Source of the DNA: Gemmatimonadota bacterium
GTDB taxonomy: Bacteria; Latescibacterota; UBA2968; UBA8231
Direction of reading: 5' to 3'
Assembly (NCBI GenBank): GCA_018673255.1
Contig: JABHDC010000090.1
Span: forward strand, 47,910 to 111,909
DNA length: 64,000 nucleotides
Shown here: positions 10,401 through 18,345 of the stretch, one piece after another
How the letters are laid out: the number at the start of each line of letters is the position of its first letter
Numbering within the stretch: position 1 is the first letter of the stretch
The notes under the pieces: model-generated
Told to the model about the DNA's origin: nothing
What the model saw: the letters and a program-made list of their open reading frames with translations, nothing else
Databases searched by the model: none
Made by a program: the position numbers and the translations under genes

Positions 10401-10900
10401 AGCAGCAGGGTCGACAACAGGGAGAGGGCGGACGCGGCGGCCTGGAAGAGCTCATGGCGAAGCTGGCCGCCGAGCAGCGGCGCATCTTTCAGGCACTGTC
10501 TGAGATGGAGCGTGGCCTGCGCGGACAACGCTCATTGCAGGAGCGCGTCAGCGAGATCCAGCAGGAGATGAGTGATGTGCTCCAGCAACTGGAACGTCGT
10601 CGTCCCGACGGCAATCTGCCACAGCGGCAGCAACGGATCCTGCAACGGATGCTCGATGCCAGTCGCTCGATCCACTCCCGGGGTTTCGAGAAGAAGAGAC
10701 ATTCCCAGGTGGCGACCCAGCATGAGGGTGGGGCCCCCGATGGCCTGCCAGCAGGTCTCGGACAGCATCCAGACCGCTGGCGGGAGGCGATGAATCAGGC
10801 CCTCTCAGGCGACTATCCAGACGGGTATCGACGGCTCATCCAGCACTACTATGAGACCGTCTATTCAGATCTGACTCCCGCCGGGCAGGAGCAACCGTGA
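7499..10900 (+). CDS. large DUF4175-type membrane protein with long coiled coil
   Basis: A 1133-residue protein. The N-terminus has hydrophobic segments at about residues 35-80 (AALLALAWIAVLIEAIAYL and LALTSVVVIALLLL) and about 150-170, the DUF4175/TIGR02302 arrangement. Beta-rich Ig-like stretches follow to about residue 510, including TGLRLEYDYPPYSGLPPR, typical of this family. From about 515 to 1050 it is almost entirely Gln/Glu/Ala-rich coiled coil. The product is probably anchored in the inner membrane with a large periplasmic part. Function is unknown; in other bacteria it is linked with MoxR/DUF58/DUF4159 genes. Its stop overlaps the next GTG by 4 bp. Confidence 0.8.
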   Translation: MTADPTTFDQILHHLRRLRRRFVAIEALRAGLWSSAALLALAWIAVLIEAIAYLPPYLRWVPPGLALTSVVVIALLLLRRSIGAVSDEHAMALHVEARVPALRQRLITALELTEASPCSPALLAATRSEALQALLAAPINQIVPRARPRAATTAAGLSLLLSILFIGLLHQTLVDVGHRWLHPTLVFSPPQRTHIAFDVKPGPYIAGDDVDIRIHLNGDIPSSATLRRRHTGEETWLEEELLTETTSPASSQVTTEDSAQARYVWRDIQQSFEIQASAGDGLTQVQQLTVIDPPVVTGLRLEYDYPPYSGLPPRVEAEGGDIRALAGTRIRLTAASTKMLASAELVLDDSLSIPADVVDRHATVEWTLPRRSSGDSSGVRRYHIRLVDISRIENRDPIHYAIEILDDESPVVAISVPGHDSDLPESERIALGVEASDDFGVARVDLVYRINSGETHRRRLSAPPSQQVSLRSPWDLTGNDLLPEDRIHYHVEAFDNDAVGGPKRGISQTYTLRFPSLYELFDEVSSDQEERLDALEELASEEEAARDVVEGLRREVLKSEELSWQEKKELDAALAAEAERAEAVQELARDMAETMDQLEENGLGSEQLMDKLEQIRELMAAVTSPEMQEALQELQQATQGELDPEQLAEALRKFSQDQQKFQERLDRTISLLRQVHAEQRLMAATQQAEDLAARQEQINDALGDETKDADSQRLADQEARLAADTDRLQDELEDLGEEMQDLHPPTSQGLQAQSDTMEAGQLSQRMRSLDQQLQTGESQQAQRHGESLQDDLGRLSEAMQKLQADFSAGQRQDMISAIRKIAEDALDLSMRQESLQQQIDTLDAPRAMLQAPRQFALAGSLRRLIEALAVVGRQTMSVHPGLPATLGYALNHTQAAAGHLSQQERHKAVELQTEVTTRLNEAVRMLRESASDLAQAQMPSGFAEAMQKMMGLSQQQAALNEATQQAMQQQGRQQGEGGRGGLEELMAKLAAEQRRIFQALSEMERGLRGQRSLQERVSEIQQEMSDVLQQLERRRPDGNLPQRQQRILQRMLDASRSIHSRGFEKKRHSQVATQHEGGAPDGLPAGLGQHPDRWREAMNQALSGDYPDGYRRLIQHYYETVYSDLTPAGQEQP

Positions 10901-12606
10901 GTAAGATCCTCACAGCCATCCTTGTCACCGCTCTGCTGGTGGGTCCCGTCGTTGCACAGGATCGTGGCCAAGTCATGCGACGATCCCTGGAGTTGCGTCA
11001 GGCGGGAGATCTGAGCGGAGCAGAGAAGCAACTGCAGGACTACTTCACGGATCACCCGGACGATGTCCGTATTGCTCTGCCCCTGGGTGACATGATCGCT
11101 CGTCGAGGTGACCCGGAGGCAGCCATCGCCGTATGGACGAAGATGCTGGAGCAGGTCACGCCGCGTCCGGATCACTACGTCAATGTCTCCCGTCGACTGC
11201 AACGGCTCGGACACCCCGATCTGGCGGTCGAGATCCTGGAGGACGGGGTCCAGGGCGTGGGAAGTGAAGACCCTTTCACCTGGGACCTTGGTGAACTGTA
11301 TCTGGTGACGGGCAACCATCACGATGCCGTGCGCCTGCATCTGCAACTGCTGCAGCGTGACCCCCATCGTCTGCTACAACTGCAGGGATTGCTCGACGTC
11401 CTCTCGATGCAGGAGGCGGCCTCTCCCGGCGCCCACAAACGCCTCGTTGACTACACCCAGTCTCTGCGTCATGCCCTGAAGACCAGTTCCCAGCCGATTT
11501 CCCAGCTGCTGCTGGCCCACGCACTGCTGCTGACGGGCCAACCCGGCTCCGGCTATCAGATCCTCGAAAAGCTGACGATGGTGCAGCCCGCGCCACAGGC
11601 TGAAACGATCGCCTCGGCTCTGACTCGCTTTGCGGAGCGCTGCGAGCAACTGGGGCACACCGGTTTCACGACTCGAACCTACGACCTCCTTTCCCGTGTA
11701 TCGGGAGATGGCACATTCACCGAGACGTCGCTGCAACGGCAGGCGACCCTGCAGTCACGTCGCGGCAACGAATCGGTTGCCATCAGCTTGTATCGCCAAT
11801 TGATCACAGTGGCGGCACGCCGACCCGATGCGGCGCAGAGAAAGTCAGATGTGGCGGCCTATGAGCTGGAGCTGGCTCGTTTGTCCCTGCTGGCAGGTGA
11901 GGCCACTGAGAGTCGGCAGATCCTCGACCGACTGACCTCGACCGGCATTCTCCAGGAGCCACAACAGGTGCAGGCCCTGCATCTGTTGGTGGAGAGCCTC
12001 TGGTCGCTGGATGAGTCCGAATCTGTAAGACCGAAACTGGAAGAGATGGCTGCCCTGCCTGGTGGCGTCGGCATAGCCGCCCTCGGCCTGACCGAATGGG
12101 CTGTCCTGTATGGCGATCTTGAGATGGCTCGCCAACAGGCCGACAGCCTCACCAGCCAGCATCCGGAGTCACCACAGGCCAACGACGCCCTCCAGTGGCT
12201 GAGTCTGCTCGACGAATACCTTGATTCGCCAACGGCCCTGCAGCAGTTCGCTGAGGCACGCCTGCGTACCCGACAGGGCCACGATGAAGAGGCCACGCGT
12301 CTGCGACAGCAGTTGCATGGCGATGGTCATGCGGGGCTTGCCCACCAGTTGCGCCTGGAAGGCGCGCAGCGAACGCAACTCACGGCGCCCGCTGCAGCAC
12401 TGGGGTTGTATGAAGAGATTCTCGAAGACGAACAGGCGCCCGATCGCCTGCGCTTCGCAGCCACTGTTGCCAGCGCGCGCCTGCAGGCCGACACAGGAGA
12501 CATGGACGGGGCGATCCAGCGGCTGGAAGCCCTGCTGCTGCAGTGGCCGGACGATACAAGGGTCCCGATCGCATTGGATGAACTCCAGCAACTCAAGCAA
12601 CGCTAA
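10897..12606 (+). CDS. exported tetratricopeptide-repeat protein
   Basis: A 569-residue protein beginning at a GTG that overlaps the DUF4175 stop. A signal peptide (SKILTAILVTALLVGPVVAQ) is followed by helical repeats with TPR spacing, e.g. RRSLELRQAGDLSGAEKQL, IAVWTKMLEQ...PDHYVNVSRRLQ, and near the end MDGAIQRLEALLLQWPDD. No catalytic motif was seen. TPR proteins usually hold complexes together, so in this operon it may scaffold DUF4175, DUF4159 and DUF58 at the periplasmic face of the inner membrane. That is inference from context. The next gene begins 9 bp downstream. Confidence 0.78.
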   Translation: MSKILTAILVTALLVGPVVAQDRGQVMRRSLELRQAGDLSGAEKQLQDYFTDHPDDVRIALPLGDMIARRGDPEAAIAVWTKMLEQVTPRPDHYVNVSRRLQRLGHPDLAVEILEDGVQGVGSEDPFTWDLGELYLVTGNHHDAVRLHLQLLQRDPHRLLQLQGLLDVLSMQEAASPGAHKRLVDYTQSLRHALKTSSQPISQLLLAHALLLTGQPGSGYQILEKLTMVQPAPQAETIASALTRFAERCEQLGHTGFTTRTYDLLSRVSGDGTFTETSLQRQATLQSRRGNESVAISLYRQLITVAARRPDAAQRKSDVAAYELELARLSLLAGEATESRQILDRLTSTGILQEPQQVQALHLLVESLWSLDESESVRPKLEEMAALPGGVGIAALGLTEWAVLYGDLEMARQQADSLTSQHPESPQANDALQWLSLLDEYLDSPTALQQFAEARLRTRQGHDEEATRLRQQLHGDGHAGLAHQLRLEGAQRTQLTAPAAALGLYEEILEDEQAPDRLRFAATVASARLQADTGDMDGAIQRLEALLLQWPDDTRVPIALDELQQLKQR

Positions 12607-12615
12607 GCAGGACGG

Positions 12616-13899
12616 ATGATGCCCTCTCGCACATTGATGATGACGATCGCCCTCCTGGCGAGTCTGATCCTGGGACCCGCCACACCGGCCGCAGCCGAGC
12701 GTGTTCTGATCCCCATGGACCTGCAGCAGTCGAACCATCTCAAGGCCTATGGGCTGGCTTTCTGGATCCTGGAGGCGGATGTGCCGGTGGAATGGCTTCT
12801 CAACTACCGTGGCGGTGCCTTTGCCGTGGATGCCATCGATCGTGTCATCCGCGAGGCTCAACTGCGTGGCGTCACCTACACCATGATCAGCGAGGCCGAG
12901 ATGGCCTCGATCTACGCCCAGGTCGACGCCGCCAACATGGATGTGGTGCGACTCGAGAAATCACCGCGTATCGCCGTCTACACACCGCCGAACTCTCAGC
13001 CGTGGGATGATGCGGTGACCATGGCGCTGGAATACGCGCAGATCGAATATGAGACGATATGGGATGAGGATGTGTTGTCCGGTCGGCTGTCCGAATACGA
13101 CTGGATCCATCTGCATCACGAAGATTTCAGCGGCCAGTATGGGAAATTCTTCGCCAGTTTCCGCAACGAGCCCTGGTATCGCGAGCAGCAACGGTTGTAT
13201 GAGGCCGATGCACGGCGCCTGGGTTTTGCCAAGGTGTGGCAGATGAAACACGCCGTGGCCCAGCGTATCTATCACTACGTCGCCGGAGGCGGGTTTCTGT
13301 TCGCCATGTGTTCGGCGACGGACACCTTTGACATCGCCCTGGCCGCCGGTGATGCCGATATCGTCGCCACCCCTTTCGACGGCGACCCACCTGCACCGGG
13401 CGCCCAGCAGTTGCTCAACTTTGATCGCACCGTCGCCTTCGAGGGCTTCCGACTCGAATCCAATCCGATGGTCTACGAACACTCGGATATCGACACGACG
13501 CCGCAGGACCCACGCCATATTCGCACAGCGGAAGCCGAGTACTTCACGCTCTTCGAGTTCTCGGCCAAACACGATCCCGTGCCGACGATGCTGACACAGT
13601 GCCACACCAGTGTGATCAATGGTTTCCTGGGACAGACGACGGCCTATCGACGTCACCTGATCAAGGATTCTGTCGTTCGCTTGGCCGAAGAAGAAGGCAC
13701 CGACGCCGTGAAGTACATCCACGGACAGGTGGGCCGCGGTACGTTTACTTTCTATGGTGGTCATGACCCGGAGGATCACAAACATCACGTCGGTGATCCT
13801 GCAACCCAGTTGTCACTGTATCCGAATTCACCGGGCTACCGGCTGATCCTCAACAATGTCCTATTTCCGGCGGCGAAGAAGAAGCCGCGCAAGACCTAA
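12616..13899 (+). CDS. exported protein of a conserved family often mislabelled 'asparagine synthetase B'
   Basis: A 427-residue protein with a signal peptide ending near ATPAAAERVLIPMD. The conserved block ERVLIPMDLQQSNHLKAYG followed by VEWLLNYRGGAF matches a family I recall from Bacteroidetes-type genomes annotated as asparagine synthetase B. That name does not fit: there is no N-terminal cysteine nucleophile and no SGGxDS pyrophosphatase loop. It has a glutamine-amidotransferase-like look (YDWIHLHHEDFSG, VAGGGFLFAMCSATDTFD, GQVGRGTFTFYGGHDPEDH), so a catalytic or carbohydrate-binding role is possible. A small run of lysines ends the protein. It sits 9 bp upstream of moxR in the same operon. 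Confidence 0.7.
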   Translation: MMPSRTLMMTIALLASLILGPATPAAAERVLIPMDLQQSNHLKAYGLAFWILEADVPVEWLLNYRGGAFAVDAIDRVIREAQLRGVTYTMISEAEMASIYAQVDAANMDVVRLEKSPRIAVYTPPNSQPWDDAVTMALEYAQIEYETIWDEDVLSGRLSEYDWIHLHHEDFSGQYGKFFASFRNEPWYREQQRLYEADARRLGFAKVWQMKHAVAQRIYHYVAGGGFLFAMCSATDTFDIALAAGDADIVATPFDGDPPAPGAQQLLNFDRTVAFEGFRLESNPMVYEHSDIDTTPQDPRHIRTAEAEYFTLFEFSAKHDPVPTMLTQCHTSVINGFLGQTTAYRRHLIKDSVVRLAEEEGTDAVKYIHGQVGRGTFTFYGGHDPEDHKHHVGDPATQLSLYPNSPGYRLILNNVLFPAAKKKPRKT

Positions 13900-13908
13900 G
13901 GAATCTCT

Positions 13909-14907
13909 ATGACGCAGTCGGACGTCGACGCCGTCGCAGATCTCGAGCGGGCGCGGCACACTCTCGAAGAGCAAATCTCCCGCATCATCATCGGTCAGCG
14001 CGAGATCGTCGACAGCCTTCTCATCGCCCTGCTCGCCGGTGGACATTGCCTGCTCGTGGGTGTACCGGGCCTGGCCAAAACCCTGCTGATCCGCACACTG
14101 GCTCAGGCACTGGATCTGGAATACGGCCGCATCCAGTTCACCCCGGATCTGATGCCGTCCGATATCACCGGGACCGATGTGCTGGAGGAAGATCCGCAGA
14201 CGGGTCGCAGAGTGTTCCGCTTCGTCAAGGGACCGATCTTCGCCAATATCATCCTCGCCGATGAGATCAATCGAACCCCGCCCAAGACCCAGGCAGCCCT
14301 GCTGGAAGCCATGCAGGAACACGGCGTGACGGCCTCGGGCCAGACGATGCGACTCAGTGAGCCTTTCTTCGTGCTGGCCACGCAGAATCCGATCGAGCAG
14401 GAAGGCACCTATCCCCTGCCCGAAGCCCAACTGGATCGCTTTCTCTTCGAATTGCGGATCGACTATCCCTCTGAGCTTGAGGAAGAGGAGATCGTGCGCA
14501 CCACAACGGCCCTCGATCAGAAGCCGGTCGAGCCCGTGCTGAATGGGGAGCAGATCGTTGCATTCCAGCGTCTCGTCCGACAGATCCCCGTCGCCGATCA
14601 CCTGGTGCGGTATGCCGTTCGGCTGGCTCGCGCTTCTCGTCCGGCCGATGAGGCGGCACCTGACTATGTGAAGGAAATGGTCAATTGGGGAGCCGGTCCG
14701 CGTGCATCACAATATCTGATCCTGGCGGGCAAGGCCCGAGCCGCACTGGGTGGCCGCCATGCCGTCAGCCAACAGGACATCGATGCGATCGCCCTGCCTG
14801 TCCTGCGCCATCGCATCGTCGTGAACTTCCACGCCGAGGCACAGAATACGAGTGCCGATGATATTGCCCGGCGCCTGCTGGCCGACATCCAACCGGACAG
14901 CGTGTGA
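13909..14907 (+). CDS. MoxR-family AAA+ ATPase
   Basis: A 332-residue cytoplasmic AAA+ protein preceded by AAGGAA. Walker A GVPGLAKT is at about residues 52-59 and Walker B IILADEINR at about 115-123. Sensor and arginine-finger regions follow (ATQNPIEQEGTYPLPEAQLD), then a helical lid with GPRASQYLILAGKARA. MoxR ATPases act as chaperones that remodel or activate von Willebrand factor A proteins, normally encoded next door; here the partner is the DUF58 protein, whose GTG overlaps this stop by 4 bp. Length and motif order are typical, and the assignment to the MoxR family is secure. The substrate is not known. Confidence 0.95.
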   Translation: MTQSDVDAVADLERARHTLEEQISRIIIGQREIVDSLLIALLAGGHCLLVGVPGLAKTLLIRTLAQALDLEYGRIQFTPDLMPSDITGTDVLEEDPQTGRRVFRFVKGPIFANIILADEINRTPPKTQAALLEAMQEHGVTASGQTMRLSEPFFVLATQNPIEQEGTYPLPEAQLDRFLFELRIDYPSELEEEEIVRTTTALDQKPVEPVLNGEQIVAFQRLVRQIPVADHLVRYAVRLARASRPADEAAPDYVKEMVNWGAGPRASQYLILAGKARAALGGRHAVSQQDIDAIALPVLRHRIVVNFHAEAQNTSADDIARRLLADIQPDSV

Positions 14908-15842
14908 ATCTCGGCACCGACAACTCGACCGATTCCTCGGCTCCGAGTCTGACCGACTATCTGTCACCGGACATCGCCTCGGGCCTGGGTCGACTCGATC
15001 TGGTCGCTCGTCGAGTCGTTGAAGGCTTCATCACCGGCCTGCATCGTTCTCCCTACCACGGCTTCTCGGCCGAGTTCTCCGAACACCGCCCGTATCTGCC
15101 TGGCGACTCGCTGCGCGATCTCGACTGGAAGGCACTGGCCAAGAGTGATCGTCTCTACGTCAAACGCTACGAGGAAGAGACGAATCTTCGCGCCCATCTC
15201 ATCGTCGACGTCTCCGGATCCATGGCGTTTGGTGCCGAGGGCCGCATGACGAAGTTCCGATATGCCACGTGCCTGGCCGCCGCCCTCAGCCTGCTCATGC
15301 TGCGTCAGCGCGATGCCGTCGGCCTGGCCCTCGTGCAGGACAAGGTCACCAGCTTCGTACGCCCCCGATCGGTGCGATCCCACCTGCAGACACTGCTGCT
15401 GGAATTGACCCGGGCCGAACCGGCCGCCGAGACACGGATGGCACCCGTCTTTCACGATCTGGCGGAACGGCTGTCACGGCGAGGCCTCGTCATCCTGCTG
15501 TCAGACATGCTCGACGACCCTGAACAGATCCTGTCCGGGCTGCGACACTTCCGGCATCGGGGACATGAGGTCGTGGCGCTGCAGATCCTGGATCCTCGTG
15601 AGCGGGACCTCGACTTCCGCCGCAGCGACACACGATTCGTCGACCTGGAACAGGCCGATTCCGACATCACCACCCAGCCGTGGCACATCCAGGAAGCCTA
15701 CCAGGAGCAGATGGACGCTCTGATTCATCGCTATTCCACCGGTTGTGCGGAGGCGGGCATCGACTACGCCCTCATCGACACCTCCACACCCTTCGACCTT
15801 GCCCTGAGTCGCTACCTGGTCCGTCGCCGCAAGCTCGGCTGA
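14904..15842 (+). CDS. DUF58 (von Willebrand factor A-like) protein
   Basis: A 312-residue cytoplasmic protein of the DUF58 family. The signature YHGFSAEFSEHRPYLPGD is followed by RDLDWKALAKSDRLYVKRYE, and a MIDAS-like VDVSGSMAFG near residue 97 begins the vWA-like fold. DUF58 proteins are the usual partners of MoxR ATPases, and the GTG start overlaps the moxR stop. No transmembrane segment is visible, unlike the longer DUF58 proteins with N-terminal helices. It is the last gene of the operon that begins at 4536; the suf promoter region follows. Confidence 0.92.
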   Translation: MNLGTDNSTDSSAPSLTDYLSPDIASGLGRLDLVARRVVEGFITGLHRSPYHGFSAEFSEHRPYLPGDSLRDLDWKALAKSDRLYVKRYEEETNLRAHLIVDVSGSMAFGAEGRMTKFRYATCLAAALSLLMLRQRDAVGLALVQDKVTSFVRPRSVRSHLQTLLLELTRAEPAAETRMAPVFHDLAERLSRRGLVILLSDMLDDPEQILSGLRHFRHRGHEVVALQILDPRERDLDFRRSDTRFVDLEQADSDITTQPWHIQEAYQEQMDALIHRYSTGCAEAGIDYALIDTSTPFDLALSRYLVRRRKLG

Positions 15843-15879
15843 CAGCCTTCTCGGACCTCGAATCCCGACATGCCTGCTT

Positions 15880-15981
15880 GAATCTTGACTTTTTCCGCAG
15901 GATTCAGCATACTCCTCTCTCAGGCGTTGTTGACTCAACGCCATTTCTTTGGCAGTGAATCTTGCATTTTTCCGCAAGATT
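15880..15981 (+). promoter_or_regulatory. suf operon promoter with paired 25-bp dyads
   Basis: In the 200-bp gap before sufB, two 25-bp elements lie at 15880-15904 and 15957-15981, identical at 22 of 25 positions and 77 bp apart. The second is a perfect 8-bp inverted repeat, AATCTTGC-N8-GCAAGATT; the first is an imperfect version. The first overlaps a sigma-70-like promoter: TTGACT at 15885-15890, 17-bp spacer, CATACT at 15908-15913. Between them is another dyad, GGCGTTG-N6-CAACGCC (15923-15942). The arrangement suggests repression by a dimeric regulator, most simply the Rrf2 protein encoded at the end of this operon. The binding itself is inferred. Confidence 0.65.
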
Positions 15982-16042
15982 TGAACCTATCCTGCGATTT
16001 AACAGACTGTTACAGAAGTCACATACCGCCGGGAAACCAACT

Positions 16043-17536
16043 ATGTCTTCCGATCCAGCGTCGCCGACCGAGCCCCTCACCGATACACAGATGTTGGAGC
16101 AATTTGCCCAACGGGAATACAAGGAGGGGTTCTACACCGACATCGAATCCGAATCGGCGCCACCGGGTCTGAATGAAGAAACGATCGCCTTCATCTCTGC
16201 GAAGAAGCAGGAGCCGGAGTGGCTTCTGGAGTGGCGCCTGAAGGCATACCGCCACTGGCTGACGATGGAGGATCCGACCGAAGGCAAGGAGTCTGAGCGT
16301 TGGGCCATGGTCGATTACCCGAAGATCGACTACCAGGCCATCAGCTACTTCTCAGCGCCAAAGAAGAATACCCTCAATAGTCTGGATGAGGTCGATCCGG
16401 AGATATTGGAGACCTACAACAAGCTCGGGATCCCCCTGCAGGAGCAGATGATGCTTGCCGGCGTCGCCGTCGATGCCGTCTTCGATTCTGTTTCGGTGGC
16501 CACGACCTTCAAGGACAAACTCGGGGAACTTGGGATCATCTTCTGTTCCTTCACCGAGGCCGTTCACAACCATCCCGATCTGGTACGTCAGTATCTGGGT
16601 TCAGTGGTTCCCGCCAATGACAACTACTACGCCGCACTGAATTCGGCCGTCTTCACCGATGGCTCCTTCGTCTACATCCCCGAAGGCGTGCGCTGTCCCA
16701 TGGAGTTGTCCACCTACTTCCGCATCAACGCCGCCAATACGGGACAATTCGAGCGCACCCTCCTCATCGCCGACAAGGGTGCCTACGTCAGTTATCTCGA
16801 AGGTTGCACGGCGCCGATGCGTGATGAAAACCAGCTGCACGCCGCCGTCGTCGAACTGGTCGCCCTCGATGACGCGAAGATCAAGTATTCGACGATCCAG
16901 AATTGGTATCCCGGCAATGCTGAAGGCGTGGGAGGGATCTACAACTTCGTCACCAAGCGTGGGGCCTGTCGCGGCGACCGCTCGAAGATCAGCTGGACTC
17001 AGGTCGAGACCGGTTCGGCCATTACCTGGAAGTATCCCAGCTGCATCCTGCAGGGCGATGAGTCCGTGGGCGAGTTCTACTCCGTCGCCGTGACCTCAGG
17101 CAAGCAGCAGGCCGACACGGGCTCCAAGATGATCCATCTCGGCAAGAACACGAAGAGCACGATCATCTCCAAGGGAATCTCTGCTATGCAGGGACAGAAT
17201 ACCTACCGGGGAGCGGTGCAGGTGATGAAGCGGGCGACAAATGCGCGCAATTTCACCCAGTGTGACTCCATGCTGATCGGCGATCAGTGCGGCGCCCACA
17301 CCTTTCCCTACATCACCGTCCGCAATTCATCGGCCACTGTCGAGCACGAAGCCAGCACGAGCAAGATCGGCGAAGACCAGATCTTCTACTGTAATCAGCG
17401 TGGACTGAGCACCGAAGACGCCGTGAGCATGATCGTCAACGGCTTCTGCAAAGAAGTGCTCGCAGAGTTGCCGATGGAGTTCGCCGTGGAAGCGACCAAG
17501 CTACTCGGGATCAGCCTCGAAGGCAGTGTGGGATGA
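16043..17536 (+). CDS. sufB: Fe-S cluster assembly scaffold protein SufB
   Basis: A 497-residue SufB, close to the E. coli length of 495. It is part of the cytoplasmic SufBCD scaffold on which Fe-S clusters are built. Seen directly: the [20 protein letters not shown] block, the beta-helix core through [15 protein letters not shown], and [18 protein letters not shown] containing the cysteine corresponding to E. coli SufB Cys405. In-frame codons continue upstream to 15962, but that would place the N-terminus inside the second operator dyad; the ATG at 16043 gives the normal family length. First gene of a seven-gene suf operon. Confidence 0.97.
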   Translation: MSSDPASPTEPLTDTQMLEQFAQREYKEGFYTDIESESAPPGLNEETIAFISAKKQEPEWLLEWRLKAYRHWLTMEDPTEGKESERWAMVDYPKIDYQAISYFSAPKKNTLNSLDEVDPEILETYNKLGIPLQEQMMLAGVAVDAVFDSVSVATTFKDKLGELGIIFCSFTEAVHNHPDLVRQYLGSVVPANDNYYAALNSAVFTDGSFVYIPEGVRCPMELSTYFRINAANTGQFERTLLIADKGAYVSYLEGCTAPMRDENQLHAAVVELVALDDAKIKYSTIQNWYPGNAEGVGGIYNFVTKRGACRGDRSKISWTQVETGSAITWKYPSCILQGDESVGEFYSVAVTSGKQQADTGSKMIHLGKNTKSTIISKGISAMQGQNTYRGAVQVMKRATNARNFTQCDSMLIGDQCGAHTFPYITVRNSSATVEHEASTSKIGEDQIFYCNQRGLSTEDAVSMIVNGFCKEVLAELPMEFAVEATKLLGISLEGSVG

Positions 17537-17570
17537 TCCTCGTACACGACTTGAATGGAGACACCGCACC

Positions 17571-18338
17571 ATGTTGAAGATCACCAATCTGCACGCCTCA
17601 GTCGAAGGCACCCAGATCCTGAAGGGGATCGACCTGGACGTGGCCCCGGGCGAAGTCCACGCCATCATGGGACCCAATGGTTCAGGCAAGAGCACGCTGG
17701 CCTCCGTGCTGGCAGGCCATGTGGCCTACGAGGTCACCGAGGGTTCGGTGAGTTATCTGGACAAGGATCTGCTGGACATGGCCCCGGAGGATCGGGCGCG
17801 GGAAGGTGTCTTCCTTGCCTTCCAATACCCTGTCGAGATCCCTGGAGTCAATACCACCTACTTCCTGCGCACCGGTCTCAACGAGATTCTCAAAGCGCGC
17901 GGCGAAGAGGAGATAGATGCCTTCGACTTCCTCAAGCTCATCCGTGAGAAGCTTCAACTGGTCGAGATGGATGAGAGTTTCCTCAAGCGTTCTGTCAATG
18001 AGGGATTCTCAGGTGGGGAGAAGAAGCGTCATGAGGTGCTGCAGATGGCCGTACTCGAGCCGCGTCTGGCCGTGCTGGATGAGACAGACTCCGGCCTCGA
18101 TATCGACGCGCTGAAAGTCGTCGCCAATGGCGTCAACCAGCTGCGGGGCCCGGATCGATCAGCCATCGTGGTCACACACTACCAACGCCTGCTCGACTAC
18201 ATCGTGCCCGATTTCGTCCACGTATTGATGAATGGCCGCATCGTTCGCTCCGGCGGCAAGGAACTGGCACTTCAGTTGGAGGAGCAGGGCTACGACTGGA
18301 TCCGCGAGGAAATCGCGGATCAGACGCCGAGCGTGTGA
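17571..18338 (+). CDS. sufC: Fe-S cluster assembly ATPase SufC
   Basis: A 255-residue ABC-type ATPase. Walker A GPNGSGKST is at about residue 36, the signature FSGGEKKRHEVLQM near 148, and Walker B LAVLDETDSGLDID near 168. SufC couples ATP hydrolysis to conformational change of the SufB-SufD scaffold and has no membrane partner. The ATG at 17571, preceded by TGGAG, fits the family N-terminus (MLKITNLHASVEG); upstream in-frame codons overlap sufB and look spurious. It lies 34 bp after sufB and 7 bp before sufD. Confidence 0.97.
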   Translation: MLKITNLHASVEGTQILKGIDLDVAPGEVHAIMGPNGSGKSTLASVLAGHVAYEVTEGSVSYLDKDLLDMAPEDRAREGVFLAFQYPVEIPGVNTTYFLRTGLNEILKARGEEEIDAFDFLKLIREKLQLVEMDESFLKRSVNEGFSGGEKKRHEVLQMAVLEPRLAVLDETDSGLDIDALKVVANGVNQLRGPDRSAIVVTHYQRLLDYIVPDFVHVLMNGRIVRSGGKELALQLEEQGYDWIREEIADQTPSV

Positions 18339-18345
18339 GGACAAG

